A stretch of 64,000 bases of DNA, taken from the NCBI GenBank assembly GCA_009760855.2, contig WPIO01000137.1, positions 808,001 to 872,000 of the forward strand. Direction: 5' to 3'. The stretch comes from Cristatella mucedo. Its lineage: Eukaryota > Bryozoa > Phylactolaemata > Cristatellidae. Both the position numbers and the translations under genes were made by a program. The first letter of the stretch is position 1; every line of letters begins with the position of its first letter. The notes under the pieces were generated by a model that saw only the letters and a program-made list of their open reading frames with translations, had not been told where the DNA came from and did no database searches. Below, one piece after another: positions 12,127 to 39,534 of the stretch.

Positions 12127-12212
12127 CGCTGTCAGCGTTTGACGCCTTGACGACTAATCAGCGTACGGTGCAACGGCACTGCAGGCAGCGCCCCACAATA
12201 CCCACACAGCTA

Positions 12213-12690
12213 ATGCCGGGCTGGTTTGGCCCAGTGGTTAAGGTGCATTGCACCACTCACTTTTCGGAATCTAACCTATACCTTTACCTATACCTCTTAC
12301 AAACGCCACAAATTCTTTGGAGACCGTGCTTTTAGTTCACATGCTCCTAAAGCCTGGTACTCACTATCGACTTGCGTCACGACATCTCTTGACTTGTCCA
12401 CATTTAAAAAGAAACTAAAAATGAACCCATTTATCACAGCCTTTGGTGAGTCCCTGTGATTCGTCATTTATGTGCTTATGCGTGCTGACACTGTGAATGC
12501 TGCCACTAACCAAACTTGCATGCTGACCTTGTAAGGTCAGGCCGAGGTCGTGGGCTCTAGCCCTATGGCATTGTAATCCATTAGTAATTATAGACATAGT
12601 TGAAGTCATAGTAATCTCACGAATCTATTTGGTGCGAAGCGCCTGAATAGAGATTAGGTTCTCTTAGGGCGCTGTACAAATGAAGAAACA
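12213..12690 (+). mobile_element. SINE1 split by a LINE B fragment
   Basis: The SINE1 head (GGGCTGGTTTGGCCCAGTGG) stops at about 12262. LINE B sequence follows, and SINE1 resumes at about 12528 with GGCCGAGGTCGTGGGCTCTA and its hairpin tail at about 12637-12680. Confidence 0.8.
12265..12525 (+). mobile_element. LINE B C-terminal coding and 3' UTR fragment
   Basis: Contains the family end (reading FFGDRAFSSHAPKAWYSLST) and the GAGTCCCTGTGATTCGTC segment at the stop codon. It is inserted in the middle of SINE1. Confidence 0.85.
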
Positions 12691-14170
12691 TACACGTATC
12701 CAAAAAGGGCACGTCTTAAGGCAACGTCAAGATGACACGCTTTCTGAGGCGGCGACTTGACGAGTCCTGACATAAAGCTTGACACTAAGCAATCGTCCTT
12801 GTTGGCATACCGCAGTAGTAACAACTAAACGAGCAAAAGAGGGGCGTTGCCCTCTCGGGTTCGGAGCTTTTGGCCGCTGAAATTCTCGTTCGTTCGCCGG
12901 CTGCGGCGCCGCGCGTGCGTGACTTTTTAGCCGCCAATGCAGCCGCGAATAGATGAATTTATTTATTCGCTAAATTTAATTTAATTTCGCCGGCTTCAGT
13001 ATTGTCGCACTAGCGCGAAGCGAAGGAAGCCGCTCTTTTGCTGCGCTCGGCGGCGGCGGCGGCAAAAAAGGAGGCCGCTCGTTCTGGCGCAGGCCCGAAG
13101 CCAGCACGAAGCGCCCGCACGTTGGCCGAGTTCGCAGCTCGAACTCTGCTCGAACTCCCCCGTAAGCGCATGTTAGCGCAACGCCTCGCGACCCGAAGCG
13201 CCGGACCGAGCGCATTCATTCGTCCTCGAGCTCGGGAAGCCTGCGATCGGGATCCCGCAAGGATCTAAGCAAGCTACCAATCCACACCCACCCGTCCGCT
13301 CGGCCAGGAATCCATTCGGCTAATGCAGCGCAGCGTAGAAAGCAGCGTAGAAAGCAAGCATTCGGCTGCGCTCCGCACTGCCGAAATCGCACTGCCGAAA
13401 CTCGACCGAAAGGTCACGCGCTACGAGCTCTACAACAGCGAGAGACGGAAAAAGAACGCGGGCTTGAACTCGCTGTAAAAGCTCAGCGCTTGCGTAACCT
13501 TTGAAAAAGTTGACGGCGAGAGAGAGGACGGGTAAGGTGCGAGCGCTGCACGATACCGAGATAGCGGGTTCGAGTCATTGTCCTACAGTAGGACGGGCTC
13601 ACCAGCTTGAGCCAGCGGAAACTCAGGCCCTCGCGGCGACGCAAGTCTTGAATAGCTGCGATCGGCACGTGCACTAGCTTGCAAGAGCACACTTGATGCT
13701 TCACGCTAACGAAGCGTTTTTTTTGGAGAAACAAGTTGGTATTTTGCCATGCTTTAGCTGATGTTTAATCTGTAGGTGTTGTGACGTCAGTCGCTAAACA
13801 GTTCCACGTGGCTGTTTAGGCACCAAGGAGCTGAAGGAGCAGGCTCGAGCCGGCTCCAAAAGGTTTGATGTCGTTTCGATGCACAGCTTAACGAGCCGAG
13901 CCGCAGCGAATGCACACCGAGGCTGTATTCAAGACTCAAGCGAACGCACAAACACATTGACACTTCTGCGCACATTTCGCGCAGCTCGGCTGGACAGCAA
14001 CGGACATCCGTCGCCGGCGAGCGTGCTCACAGCTCGGCCGTTTCTTGCCCGGCCTTGATTGACGGATTCGACACTTGGCTCCATCCGCGGTGCGCGCCGG
14101 CAGGAGCCTGCTGGCGCCTCGGCGGTCGGCGGCGGTGGCGCCGTCGACGCCCGCCGTCGACGTCGACGGG
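12691..14170. other. Region 3' of TH, partly GC-rich, with a SINE2 head fragment
   Basis: GC-rich unassigned sequence at 12850-13270, a SINE2-like head with B box (GCGGGTTCGAGTC) at about 13525-13590, and the presumed 3' UTR of TH next to 14171. On the minus strand an AATAAATAAAT lies at about 12957-12970, 1.2 kb past the TH stop, and could be its polyadenylation signal. This is weak. Confidence 0.35.
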
Positions 14171-29048
<14,878 letters not shown>

Positions 29049-31072
29049 CGTTGGCTCTCTATGTCTCTGGGCGCCTCTCGCTCGCACGCTCGGCCGGCAC
29101 GCACTGACTCGGTGCTCCGCTACGATTCGCCGCCGGCGCACTCGAGGGCTCGCAGTCACGTAGCTAGGCCACCACCGCCGAGCCTCGCGGCGGGCAGCGA
29201 GACCCCGACGGGAGATCAATGGCCGAGAGCGGCGCGCCAGCAGGCCGAGAGCGGCGCGCCAGCGCGAGCAAACAGCCAGGGCGGAAGCGACATTGCCCGA
29301 GCCGCGTCCGCTCCGGCTCGAGGCTTCCGGAAGCTCCCAGCGCTCGCGCCGCCGATCGATACCGAGCCGCTGGGGCGTGCGTGCGTGGGGAGGGGGCGGC
29401 GGCGTGCGTGCTGCGAAAAAAGTGCGATCGCCGCTGGACGCTCGACCTCACTGGTGGTGCGTACTCTCTTCCTCCCCAGTCATTACAGAAATCGATCATT
29501 TGAAATGTCGCTCCGAGATAGCTAGAGCAAACTACTTGAACGCCACGATGACGCGTCATGGTTCGCAGGCGGAGGCGGAGGCGGAGGCGGCGGCGGCGGC
29601 GGCGGTGAGATCGAAAGGGAAGACGCCTGCCTCGATGGAAGTCTGGCGCAACGCCGCTCAAATAAGCGGCGAATTGACGAGCAGTGCTGGCGCAGTCGGT
29701 ACGGCTAAACGCAACCTCGACATGGCTTGCAGTTGGGAGCTTTGCACGGCCATGATGAGCGGCGGCCGCAGACATTAATGAAAACAATAATAGAAATAAT
29801 AAATTTGTATAGCGCTCTCAGAGAACTTAGTATATTTCTGCGCACTTTACGCAGGCTGTAAAGGAAGCAAGATCAAATGGTTAGTGATAACATGCTCAGT
29901 GTCAATAAGCATAACATGGGTAGACGCATCATGCATAGGGTCACCATGCCAATATGGTTAATGGCAGAACGCGCAGCTGTTTGAGGCGATGCCACCGTAG
30001 TGCGGCGAGCCACGGTAGAAGCTGCCCCCGTGGGTAGGCAGTCTGCTCAAGCGGCTCGATTGTTTTGGCAGCTCCATTTTCGTCTCTCCCTGCCACGACA
30101 GTGTCGCCCATGCAAACTAAAGCTCGTTGGCTATTAGGCGGCGGGCGGCGCCATCCAGCAGAAGCTGAATGGCGCCCACGACCGGCGCTCCGCCTCGGCG
30201 CGAGTAGTTGCGGCTATCGGAGTCGCATTCGCTTACGAAACCGCCGCTTCGTCCAGGCGGCGGCGACCAATCGGTGGCGGTCGAGCGGACAATTGCCGGA
30301 GCTATATTGCGGTATCGACTGACTTGCTTTGCATGACTGATGCGACGTGCGCCCGTTTCGAGTGCGATCCGCAGGCTTGCGGGCCCGCGGGCGCGACATC
30401 AGACGAGTCCGCCAACTCCGCGGCAGTCCCAGTCTCTCGCGGCAGTCGGCAGTCCCAGAGAGCCGCCGGCCTCACGAGAGATCGGTAGCCGACGGCGCGC
30501 GATCGGCGCCGACGGCGACGCAGCGAAAGAGCGCTCGCAGCCGCACGACGCAAGAATCTAAGGGACGCATCGGCGGCGGCGGCGGCGGCGGCTAAAGAGT
30601 GGCCTTATTTGCAGAGAGACGAGAGAGCGACTCAGCAGCGGAGAGGTTGCTGCTCGCACTTCCGCCGCCGGCTTCGGCTCGCGCCGCCACGCCAGCTCGG
30701 GTTCACTTCATTGCGACCGCCGACGCGCAGTAGCGCCGAACAAACTTGGCGCTACTGGGTGTCGCCGACTGGCAGGGCAGCCGCCCGGCCGCGACGAAGC
30801 GAATCGTAGTTTCGTCGCAGCCGGCCGCCGCCGCCGCCGCAGCCGGCCTCAGCCGCCTGCTTCGGCTTAGTTCCATCCGCCTTTCCTCCGCTTCGCTTAG
30901 TTTCATCCGCCGACGCAATAGCGCCAAAGTGTGCTTCAACGTGGCACGTCGCCGACTGGCAGCGCCGGCGGCCGGCCTCTTAGGCTGCGTTTACGTGGCG
31001 GACGTTCCTCCTGACCGACGCCTACTTTCCTCCTGGCTCTGACGTTTTCGCGTCCTATTAGTTGACCGACCT
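29049..31072. other. GC-rich region upstream of TH
   Basis: Presumed promoter and 5' UTR. Holds a 22-bp tandem duplication (29220-29262), a minus LINE B end (29786-29975), (GGC)n runs and a degenerate direct repeat (30719-30780 versus 30905-30965). No TATA box or certain CRE is identified. Confidence 0.35.
29786..29975 (-). mobile_element. LINE B 3' UTR fragment
   Basis: Minus copy with ATT tail (AATAATAGAAATAATAAA), damaged hairpin (ATAGCGCTCTCAGAGAACTT) and the ATGGTTAGTG..ACATG region. Confidence 0.85.
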
Positions 31073-31205
31073 GGCCGAGCTGGTTTGGTCCAGCGGATAA
31101 CGTGCTCGCCCCGACCTAGGTCTGGCTGAGGTCGTGCGCTCGAGCCATGTGATGCGCCTGAATAGAGATTAAGTTCTCTTGGGGCGCTATAGAAATCAAT
31201 TATAT
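31073..31205 (+). mobile_element. SINE1, best-preserved + copy
   Basis: Head GAGCTGGTTTGGTCCAGCGG, then CTCGCCCCGACCTAGGTCTG, B-box GTGCGCTCGAGCC, hairpin GCGCCTGAATAGAGATTAAG with TTCTCTTGGGGCGCTATAGA, and a short AT-rich tail. Confidence 0.9.
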
Positions 31206-31485
31206 CATATTATTCCGTTTGCGGCTCGTGCTCCGATCCGGCGTGATGGTAGCATGAAAGAGGATTTCCCTAAAACACGCCGAACCGTCACCCGTCGCTG
31301 GAGTTGAGTTCGCCGCTGCAGTCATCAACGTCGAATAATATGAGAATACAATAACAATACTACTACTACTACTACTAATAATGCATCTCTCCCGCCTCCT
31401 TAGCCGGCGCATCGCAAACTTCCACTTCCGTATCGCAAGGAGCAAACGCAAGTGCTACTTACTCGGCTCGTAGCGACTTTGCTCG

Positions 31486-31508
31486 ATCTCTCTCTGTCTC
31501 TGTCTCTC

Positions 31509-31598
<90 letters not shown>
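31486..31598. repeat. (CT)n microsatellite
   Basis: About 113 bp of CT with few interruptions. Confidence 0.96.
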
Positions 31599-31600
<2 letters not shown>

Positions 31601-32882
31601 GAAACTCAACAGGTAGCCAACGCTTCACAAGACATCTCAAACTGTTGAAATAGCTTTTAGTTTGGCGCCCCACAGAGAGCAACCGACAGTACTGAATCAC
31701 CGACAGTCCAAGAAAAACTGTGTATTTGAACTCGCAGCGCGACTTCTCACTATTCCGTGCCCCGTGTTCTTACTACCCTCCCCTGCAGGCCGCAACATAT
31801 CCTCAATCCAAAACATAAATTCATACACAAATAATTCCTAATAAACAACAAACTAAATAGTCCGTAAATCCGTGATAAAATCATAAAATCACAGTGATGT
31901 ACTGTGATATGGTAGTAACACAAATCTGTGATAAATCGGTCCAAAATCTGAGCCGTTTTAGGAAGAAAGTTCGCCGTGTATAAACGCAGCTTTAGGAACA
32001 TGGCGGGAAACTAGCGATCCACCTGTGCTGTCGAACTATCCAAGCACACTCGGCGGGCTTTAATAACCGGCTCACAGAGCAAGGGCGTTGCGGTTAAAGG
32101 AGGCGTTTGCGAACTGTCGTTGCTAGCATCGAATGCCGATGCGAATGACTAGATTTCCATTACTCCATTTGCGGTGTTTCGCAGTCGATTTCCGGCATCT
32201 TGGCCACCCTAAAAGCGAGCTGCCGCTCAGGGCAGCACCAATGGGTTCCGGAAATTTGCGACGGCAGACCAATGCCGCAGTTACCGAAGTTAGCATATCT
32301 CAATTTCGGGAAGTATTTTGTTGGCGTAGTGATTCCCAATAGTTTCAGTGTTTAAAAATGAGTTTACTAAGAGAACGACGTCGTGCGAATTTATTTGTCA
32401 TAGTTATGCAAGCAGAACCCCTTTGGCTATCGGGGGTCCCACAACAGACGCCAACATCTTAACAATCACGTTGTATGTCTTTATAAGAATTTGATAGCAA
32501 GTTTTCCCATGTGATGATGAGGCAAAATACCAATCGCAAGGTTCTAAGAGCACGATGAACTGCTTCACAAGTGCCGCACAGCCGGCGGTAGCAACATGTT
32601 GCAAGTCGTGGCCACTCCAACCAAATTCATCAATTTTGTCCAAATCTGCACTATTTCGCACCCAGATAAGCAATTATTGTTATCACGTGTTTCGGCTTCC
32701 TCAAGTTCATGCACAAGTTAAGGATTTTTTATAGGTTTATATATATATATATATTTATATATATATAGGTTTTCTGTGAACTAAAAACACGCGTTTTGAT
32801 ACCTAACTTCCGTCCGACCTTGACGTTATTATGGGGTCTGTCTTCCGGACTGGCAGGTGGAGCTTAATACATACATAAATCC
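31599..32882. other. Unassigned DNA
   Basis: An 89-residue minus ORF at 32404-32673 has no recognisable domain. (TA)n runs lie at about 32735-32770. Nothing else is assignable. Confidence 0.35.
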
Positions 32883-33042
32883 TAGCTGATGAAAAAGCCT
32901 CTTTTTGTATAGCCTTTATGGCTATCACCACCGCTTGTAGTGGCGATAAAGGATCGCCCACGGCAAGAATCGAACCCACGACCTTGGAACCGAGGTCGTG
33001 AAAGCAACCACCTTAACTCGTATGCCATCACGGCTCATTGCT
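32883..33042 (-). mobile_element. SINE2
   Basis: Minus copy: 3' end (AGCTGATGAAAAAGCCTCTT), GGCTATCACCACCGCTTGTA, B box (GAATCGAACCCACGAC) and head ending in ATCACGGCTCA. Confidence 0.9.
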
Positions 33043-33714
33043 GTGGCTCGTATTGAGCTCGCGGACGGTGATCTTAAAACCTTGTATTTCTTGTCAATAA
33101 CTAACGGGAAGCGTCTAAAGAAATGCTGAACAATATACGCGAATTCTTTTGCTTTTTTGAGTGCCGAATACGTTGTTTGATTGGTGTGGCTGCGTCTGCT
33201 GATTTTTGTAATTCTCTTCTCTATACCTGTCTAGGTTCTGGCTTGAGCGCTTGGCAAGACGACAGCAGTTGGCCCTATTTCTCGCTCAACTGCGCCGAAA
33301 CTCCGAAGCCTTCAGCAGCAGGGATTTATGAGCAACTCTCCGCCCATTCATTTGACCGCCGATTTTTAAGCTGCTGCCATCGTTAGTCAAGCGGCAGGTA
33401 CAAAATAAGGAACGCGACGGAAGTGCTTACTTAAGTGCTTCATTAATTTCGAAAATACGTTAACGTCCATGTTTTCGCCGATTGGCTATGAGTGGAATGC
33501 CAATAGGTTGATGCCGGTGTCATTTTAAACTCTGGCACTTCTCTCTCAATCGTTATTTGTAATTGAAATTAAGCATAGCAAGTCACCGAACAATGACAGG
33601 CTTTTTGTCACGTGACGGTCGTCGTTGAAGCTTTCACGCATTCTTGCGAGTGTGAATTCTTGTTTTTGTGTCTAATTGCTTATGTTTCCTGTTTTATGTG
33701 CATGGTTTTGCAAA
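33043..33714. other. Unassigned DNA
   Basis: No supported feature. Confidence 0.35.
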
Positions 33715-34235
33715 TGAATTATTGTTCACCCATACCCGATACAAATCTCAAATCTTTCGGAGACAGTACCTTTAATTCTTATGCTCCCAAAGCCTGGAAC
33801 TCATTTTTGACTTGCGTCAGGACATCCCCTGACTTGTCAAATTTAAAAAGAAACTTAAAATGCATCTATTTATCACAGCATTTAGTGAGTTCCTGCAATT
33901 CGTCTTTTTGGTGAGCTGTGATGGCACACTAGGTAAGGCGGTTGCTTTTCACGGTTAGAATCCTGTGGTGTGAAATCCTTTATTACCACGGCAAGCCGTA
34001 TTGATAGCCGTAAAGGCTTCTCTGTCGCAATACAAAACAGGCTGGTGCATCAGCTAGTATTTTTTATGTGCTTACGCATGCGGACACTGTGCATGTCACC
34101 ATTAACCATCTTATTCTTGTAGTTTGTTGAGCATGGCACCACTAACCATTCAATCGTGCTTCCTTTTGCAACAAATATAAAGTGCCTAGAAAGAGATTAA
34201 GTTCCCTGAGGGAGCTATTATTATTATTATTGGTA
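33715..34235 (+). mobile_element. LINE B C-terminus and 3' UTR, interrupted by SINE2
   Basis: Reads LKSFGDSTFNSYAPKAWNS near 33745-33800. Broken at about 33910 and resumed at about 34067 with ATGTGCTTACGCATGCGGAC. Ends in a hairpin and ATT tail. Confidence 0.9.
33911..34066 (+). mobile_element. SINE2 nested in LINE B
   Basis: Head GTGAGCTGTGATGGCACACT, GATAGCCGTAAAGGCTTCTC and the end CATCAGCTAGTATTTTTT. Confidence 0.88.
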
Positions 34236-34408
34236 ATGCATCTGCGTGTGTGCACCTGAAAACACACTCATCAATGGGAGTTATGTCGTTATTGCATGAC
34301 TGTGCATAAACCCTGCTGTACATTGGTTGGTGAATAGAAATTAGAAGTTGTTTGGCCATGTCTACTAAAATAACACAGTTTGGTAAGATTGTATTATAAT
34401 TACTGGTG

Positions 34409-34455
<47 letters not shown>

Positions 34456-35744
34456 GATCTTAGTAGGTCAACTTAATCCACCGCTTGAATGTGCCTTCAA
34501 ACATTTGAAGTCGACGACATCCAATATGTATTTTATGTGAGCCAAAATAATTCACCTTTTAGGCTTTGTTTTGCATGGGACATCTGACTGGCTGTACATG
34601 TGTGGAAATGTAGATCTTCAACAAGTTTGCACGAGCTGCATCTGTGCACCACCCATACGCCGCAATTCATTAACTACATTGTCCGTGCCCGAAGTTAAAT
34701 TGCAGTGAGCCTTGTCCGTTTTAGTACACGGTGTTCATTGTTCTTATGCTTTATCTAAGAGTGAATCTCAACAGTAAGTAAACATTCGGTGACCGTGCGA
34801 GTTATTTTAAAGTGCTTATTTAGGCTTTTAACGGACAGACGTGTCTTCAGCCACCAATAATGTTATTCTGAGCCGACTTCTCTCGTCGGTATACTCTCTT
34901 CTATACTCTCTTCTTCAGGTCCGTGTCTATGTGTGTAATCCTGCAACAAAGTGCATCATTACTTTACTTCTTTAAAGTATGCGCTGGTCTCGCTCGATTT
35001 TTCTATTATACTGATGTCAAACCTCGGCTAAAAGATCTCCTAAAAGTCAGTGCCTGTACAACAAACGACAGCATGGGTATGGCTAATTCTTTTATCCAAT
35101 TGCCAATGCATTTAGTGGGTGTGACATTGTGGGTGAGTTGCCATGATACTTTGCTAGTTGTGCGTGTTTTTGTAAGTACGTTTAGGTGCAGCTACTTTTG
35201 TGCAACAATGCGCGAGTGCTTGGGTGCTTAGATACGTGCTGCATTTTATGATCACCCGTTCGTGTTTATTCACGCATGTGATTGTGTGTCTAAGTATGTT
35301 TGCATTCATGTGCTCTCGTGTGCTTGCGTCTGCGTAAGTTTAATGTGATTGTTGTGCACGGGCGCAGGCGTTGACGTTTACATACGTGCGAGGGCGTGTG
35401 TCTACGGGTGTGCCTGGCTGCAGGCATGTATGGGTGCAATACTAGTAGTGTTAATTATGTGTACTGTATCTGTCAGCTTCGACTTAAATTTGTTGTTTAA
35501 GCTTCTCTACGTTTCTAGGTATTGAGGAAGATACGTTTGCTTCTGCTTGTGCTTGCTTATGAGTTTGTTTAAGTGTGCTGTCTAGTTGCTATGTGCTGTC
35601 TAGCTGCTATCTAGTTTCTATGTAATAGCTATGGTGAAGGTCGGCTAATTTATCCAATTCTTATTTATGTGGGACTAAAACAAACGAGACATAGCATTTT
35701 CACTACACTGGACAGTACCGAAGTACAGTTCCTCGTCTATCGAT
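34236..35744. other. Unassigned DNA with a short (CT)n array and T/G-rich stretch
   Basis: CT repeat at 34411-34455. From about 35100 to 35480 the + strand is rich in TGTG/GTGC words. No exon seen. Confidence 0.35.
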
Positions 35745-35860
35745 AATAATACTAAATATTATTATTATGCATTCGATATAGCGCCCTCAGAGAACTCGAT
35801 CTCTTTCTAGACACTTTACATTTGCTGTAAAGAAAGCACGATCTAGTGTGTACCGAGGCT
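35745..35860 (-). mobile_element. LINE B 3' end fragment
   Basis: ATT tail at the low side, then ATAGCGCCCTCAGAGAACTC, and CATTTGCTGTAAAGAAAGCA. Confidence 0.82.
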
Positions 35861-36277
35861 TGGCTACGGTCACATAATTTGTGGTTCAGACATAATCAAA
35901 ATCAGGCTCGCGGTCAGAGAAAGCAGCTCGCCAAGCGTCAGAGCCGCAGTCCATCATTTCAGCAGGTCGACCGTTAGCAGTCTCGAAGCAAGTTACAGGA
36001 GTCACAGGCTCACAGTGGCTACAGCTGGCTCAGCAAGAACGACCACTTCAGACCTCAAATCGCAGGTTAAGGCTAGTGTAATAGACATCTGTACGTTATC
36101 AGCTGCTACTTCATTCCTCTCATGTAAAGTTATAATCAATGGCTTCTCATATCATTAATCAGGCTTCCCGATTTCAGCACGCGGAGCTTTAACTACGGCC
36201 TGCCCCTGAGCGGCCTTGGTCACCTATCGCCATTGGCGTCAGCTTGATTAATCGTAGTAAGTTCAATAGGCAATGCC

Positions 36278-36278
<1 letters not shown>

Positions 36279-36369
<91 letters not shown>
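36279..36369. repeat. (GA)n microsatellite fused to a LINE B hairpin remnant
   Basis: GA array of about 91 bp that runs straight into GTTGAGTTCTCTAAAGGCGC (hairpin 3' half, 36369-36420). It probably arose by expansion of the AGAGAGA within the hairpin. Confidence 0.9.
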
Positions 36370-36370
<1 letters not shown>

Positions 36371-36420
36371 TGAGTTCTCTAAAGGCGCTATATCCAATTA
36401 ATTATGATCGTTATTATAAG

Positions 36421-37553
36421 CCTCCTGCCGCCCGTAGTGCACACAATTTCCAGCTCAACATAGCAGTACTCAATATAACAATACTTAATATACAAGTCTC
36501 AGCAGTCATCTCAGCTGACTGCTTGTCAGCCGTAACATTTTTGCTCGATATTTAATTTTGCTTCGAATGCTGGCGCACCTCTTCCTTAAGGGCATCCAAA
36601 CTCTCCCCACTCAGTACGTCTAAATGCTTCTATTCTGCCGCTCAACCGCTAGCACTGCTGCCTCGTCATTTCCTCGTGCGAATAATTTCGTAAGCCACAC
36701 GAGGAAGTCGCACAAGGTCTTTGCCGATTTGATTAATATTTTCAAAGCATGATGGTAAAGTTTGAAGAAGTTCAGCGAGGCAGTTTTCTGAATACCCAAG
36801 TTTCGCATAGCAATCAGTTAATTCCTCCTTCTATGCCCCTATATGGCATTCGGTTTGTAGCTCAAGCAGGTCAATGAATAAATACGTCTTTCAGGTTCAA
36901 AAATCACCAATAAAGTCAGCAGTAATGAGACTAGCACGTGAAAGCTGGTACAATTAAGCAATAATCTCATATCTGACACCAATTGTTACAAACTTAGTGT
37001 GCGGATTCACATTCGGTCACAGCTAAGCCGCAAACTCAGTACGCGTAACTGTGTTAGTCTCACCCGACGCACCACGAATACTGTTGAGGCCTGAACCATT
37101 TAGGGTGGCTCACTATTTATAGGAGCTTCACCAAATCATGCAGGCATTGCAACAGCATACGTACACAGCTGCGGCAAAGACCTTTGATACCTCAACATAT
37201 CAAGTCTGTATTCATACTGTAGACAAATCTATTTGCTGGCAGCAGACTCTCAATAGTTGAATGGACATACTCCGACGACTATCTGGCCTAGAGCTCAAAT
37301 CTGTTCAAATGGAAAAGCCGAACCCGGAATCACAACTGACTGCTCATCTCGCTGTGCAGGCTTTTTTGCTGCTTCGGCTATAAACGATCGCATAATCACA
37401 TGATCGTGACTAATGATAATCAACCTTATTCTGGCTGGTTTAGCTCGCCCTCTGTTTCAGCTTTGGAAAATCAAACGCAGCCTCCGACTAGTTGGATGCC
37501 TGTTGGCTATAGTGTATTCAATAGGCCTTTTGGTAGCGTGCTCAGCTCTCCCC
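36421..37553. other. Unassigned DNA
   Basis: No supported gene or repeat. Confidence 0.35.
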
Positions 37554-37574
37554 CTCTCTCTCTCTCTCTCTCTC

Positions 37575-38702
37575 ACCATCTAGGCTTTCACTTCTATGCG
37601 GATGACACTCAGTTGTACCTTTGCTTCGATCCCTCCCAGCCTTCGAGCACCTCAAAATCTCTCAACACACTTGCTGCATGCATTGATGACATCCGCACAT
37701 GGATGGCAGCAAATTTTCTAAAGCTAAACGATGACAAAACTAACTTACTAGTTATGGGAAAACCCAGTGTGATTCAGAGATTGGAAAGGCTGACGCTCAA
37801 AATTGGCTCTGCCAGCATATCTCCTGTTGCATCAGCTCAAAATCTAGATGTCATATTCCACAGCAACCTCTCGTTAGACAACCGTATCAGCTCCACAGTC
37901 AAATCTGCCTATTTTTAACTCCATAACATAAATATATTGCTAAAATTCGGGCTTGTTTAGATAAGGATACCACATCTAAGTTGGTCCATGCATTCGTGAC
38001 ATCCCGTCTCGACTTCTGCAACTCACTGCTTACTGGCCTACCAGCATGGGCGATCAGGCGATTGCAGCTTGTGCAAAACTCTGCAGCTAGGCTTGTCTGT
38101 CGTGAGCGTCGCCGTTGCCATATTACTCCACTTCTCGCCGACCTGCACTGGCTACCAGTCAAGCAGCGGATTGACTTCAAGGTTTTGTCGCTCACTTTTA
38201 GGTCACTTCATTCTTTGGCTCCAGCCCATCTCTCAGATCTACCCCCCCACCAGGCCAAGCATCGTACCACCCGCTTTTTGGAATCAAACAGTCTACAAAT
38301 ACCTCGTACAAACCTTAATTCCTTTGGAGACCGTGCATTTAGTTCGTATGCCCCCAAAGCCTGGAACTCCCTGCCGACCTGCGTCAGAACACCCCCTGAC
38401 CTGACCACATTTAAAAGGAACTTAAAAACACACCTATTTAGGACAGCATATAGTGGGTCCCTGTGATTCGTCCTTCTTGTGCTTATGTGTGCTGACACTG
38501 TGCATGCTGCATGCTGCCACTAACCACATTTGCATGCTGACCCTGTGCATGTCACCCCTAACCATATTATTCATTGTGCTTGTTTTTCAAGCTTGATTTT
38601 ACTTACCATTCAATTGCATTTCACTTTGCAGCAAATGTAAAGCGCCTAGAGAGAGATTAAGTTATCTGAGGGCGCTTTATCAAGTGCAATATTGTTATAA
38701 TT
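37575..38702 (+). mobile_element. LINE B, longest + copy (reverse transcriptase C-terminal half to tail)
   Basis: Starts next to a CT run at GFHFYADDTQLYL (catalytic motif) and includes WMAANFLKLNDDKTNLLVMG, SRLDFCNSLLTGLPA, HWLPVKQRIDFKVL and PKAWNSLPTCVRTPP up to the stop at about 38466. A full 3' UTR, perfect hairpin and short AT tail follow. A stop near 37918 breaks the frame. No endonuclease region is present. Confidence 0.92.
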
Positions 38703-38708
38703 ATCTCT

Positions 38709-38793
<85 letters not shown>
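38703..38793. repeat. (CT)n microsatellite at the LINE B tail
   Basis: About 90 bp of CT directly after the LINE tail. Confidence 0.95.
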
Positions 38794-38795
<2 letters not shown>

Positions 38796-39534
38796 CTGGT
38801 ATTTAATACATATTTAGTCACTGGGCTGGTCGATATTAATTTACATATATATCTTGGATCGGCTAAACTTCTGGGATTTAGTCTAGCTGAAATTTCTACA
38901 AGTTGGATTGGAGTCTTCCCAGCAGAGGCAAAGCCAGGATTGGCGAGTCCGGGTGGCGTGGTGGTCTGGGGCTCGGAGCCCCTTTGAACAGGGAGGTCTG
39001 TGGGGGTCCCTCCTAGCGCCCGTGGCAAGCGAAAATTGACCCAAGTGGCCAGTGCAGCCCGGCCAAGCACCAAGGGGCCAGCTGCCGCTGGCCGCCCGAC
39101 CGGGTGGCGGACTCGGCTCCCACCTACAGGGTCAGGGTCAGAGGTGGCCGCTGCCATCTTGCCAATCGCTGGCTCCGCCTCCGCTTCCCAGCAGCCCTCA
39201 GTGCTTGGGGAATCGGCGGCCAGCGCTCTCCTCTGATCGTCCAACCGTTCTATTCAGTCGCCCTAACGCGGGAGTACGTGGTTGGCAGGTAGCGGAGGCA
39301 GTCTCAACAGCCTTACTTTGGTTCACAATCCACCCCACGCTAGCACTCAGAACGGGCGAGACTACAATAAGAGCGGCTGCAGAGCACCGGCTTGGCTGAG
39401 CCCGATTCGTCCGCCGCATACAGCCGAGTGTAGCGTGGCGCCAGTCTGGCTTAGTTTTAATGCACGCGAGAGTTCCTCTGCTGAAAGCACCCTTTTCATC
39501 GAGAGAACCGAGCAAGAGAGTTTTGCAGTTGTGG
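38794..39534. other. Unassigned DNA
   Basis: Moderately GC-rich, no exon recognised. Confidence 0.35.
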
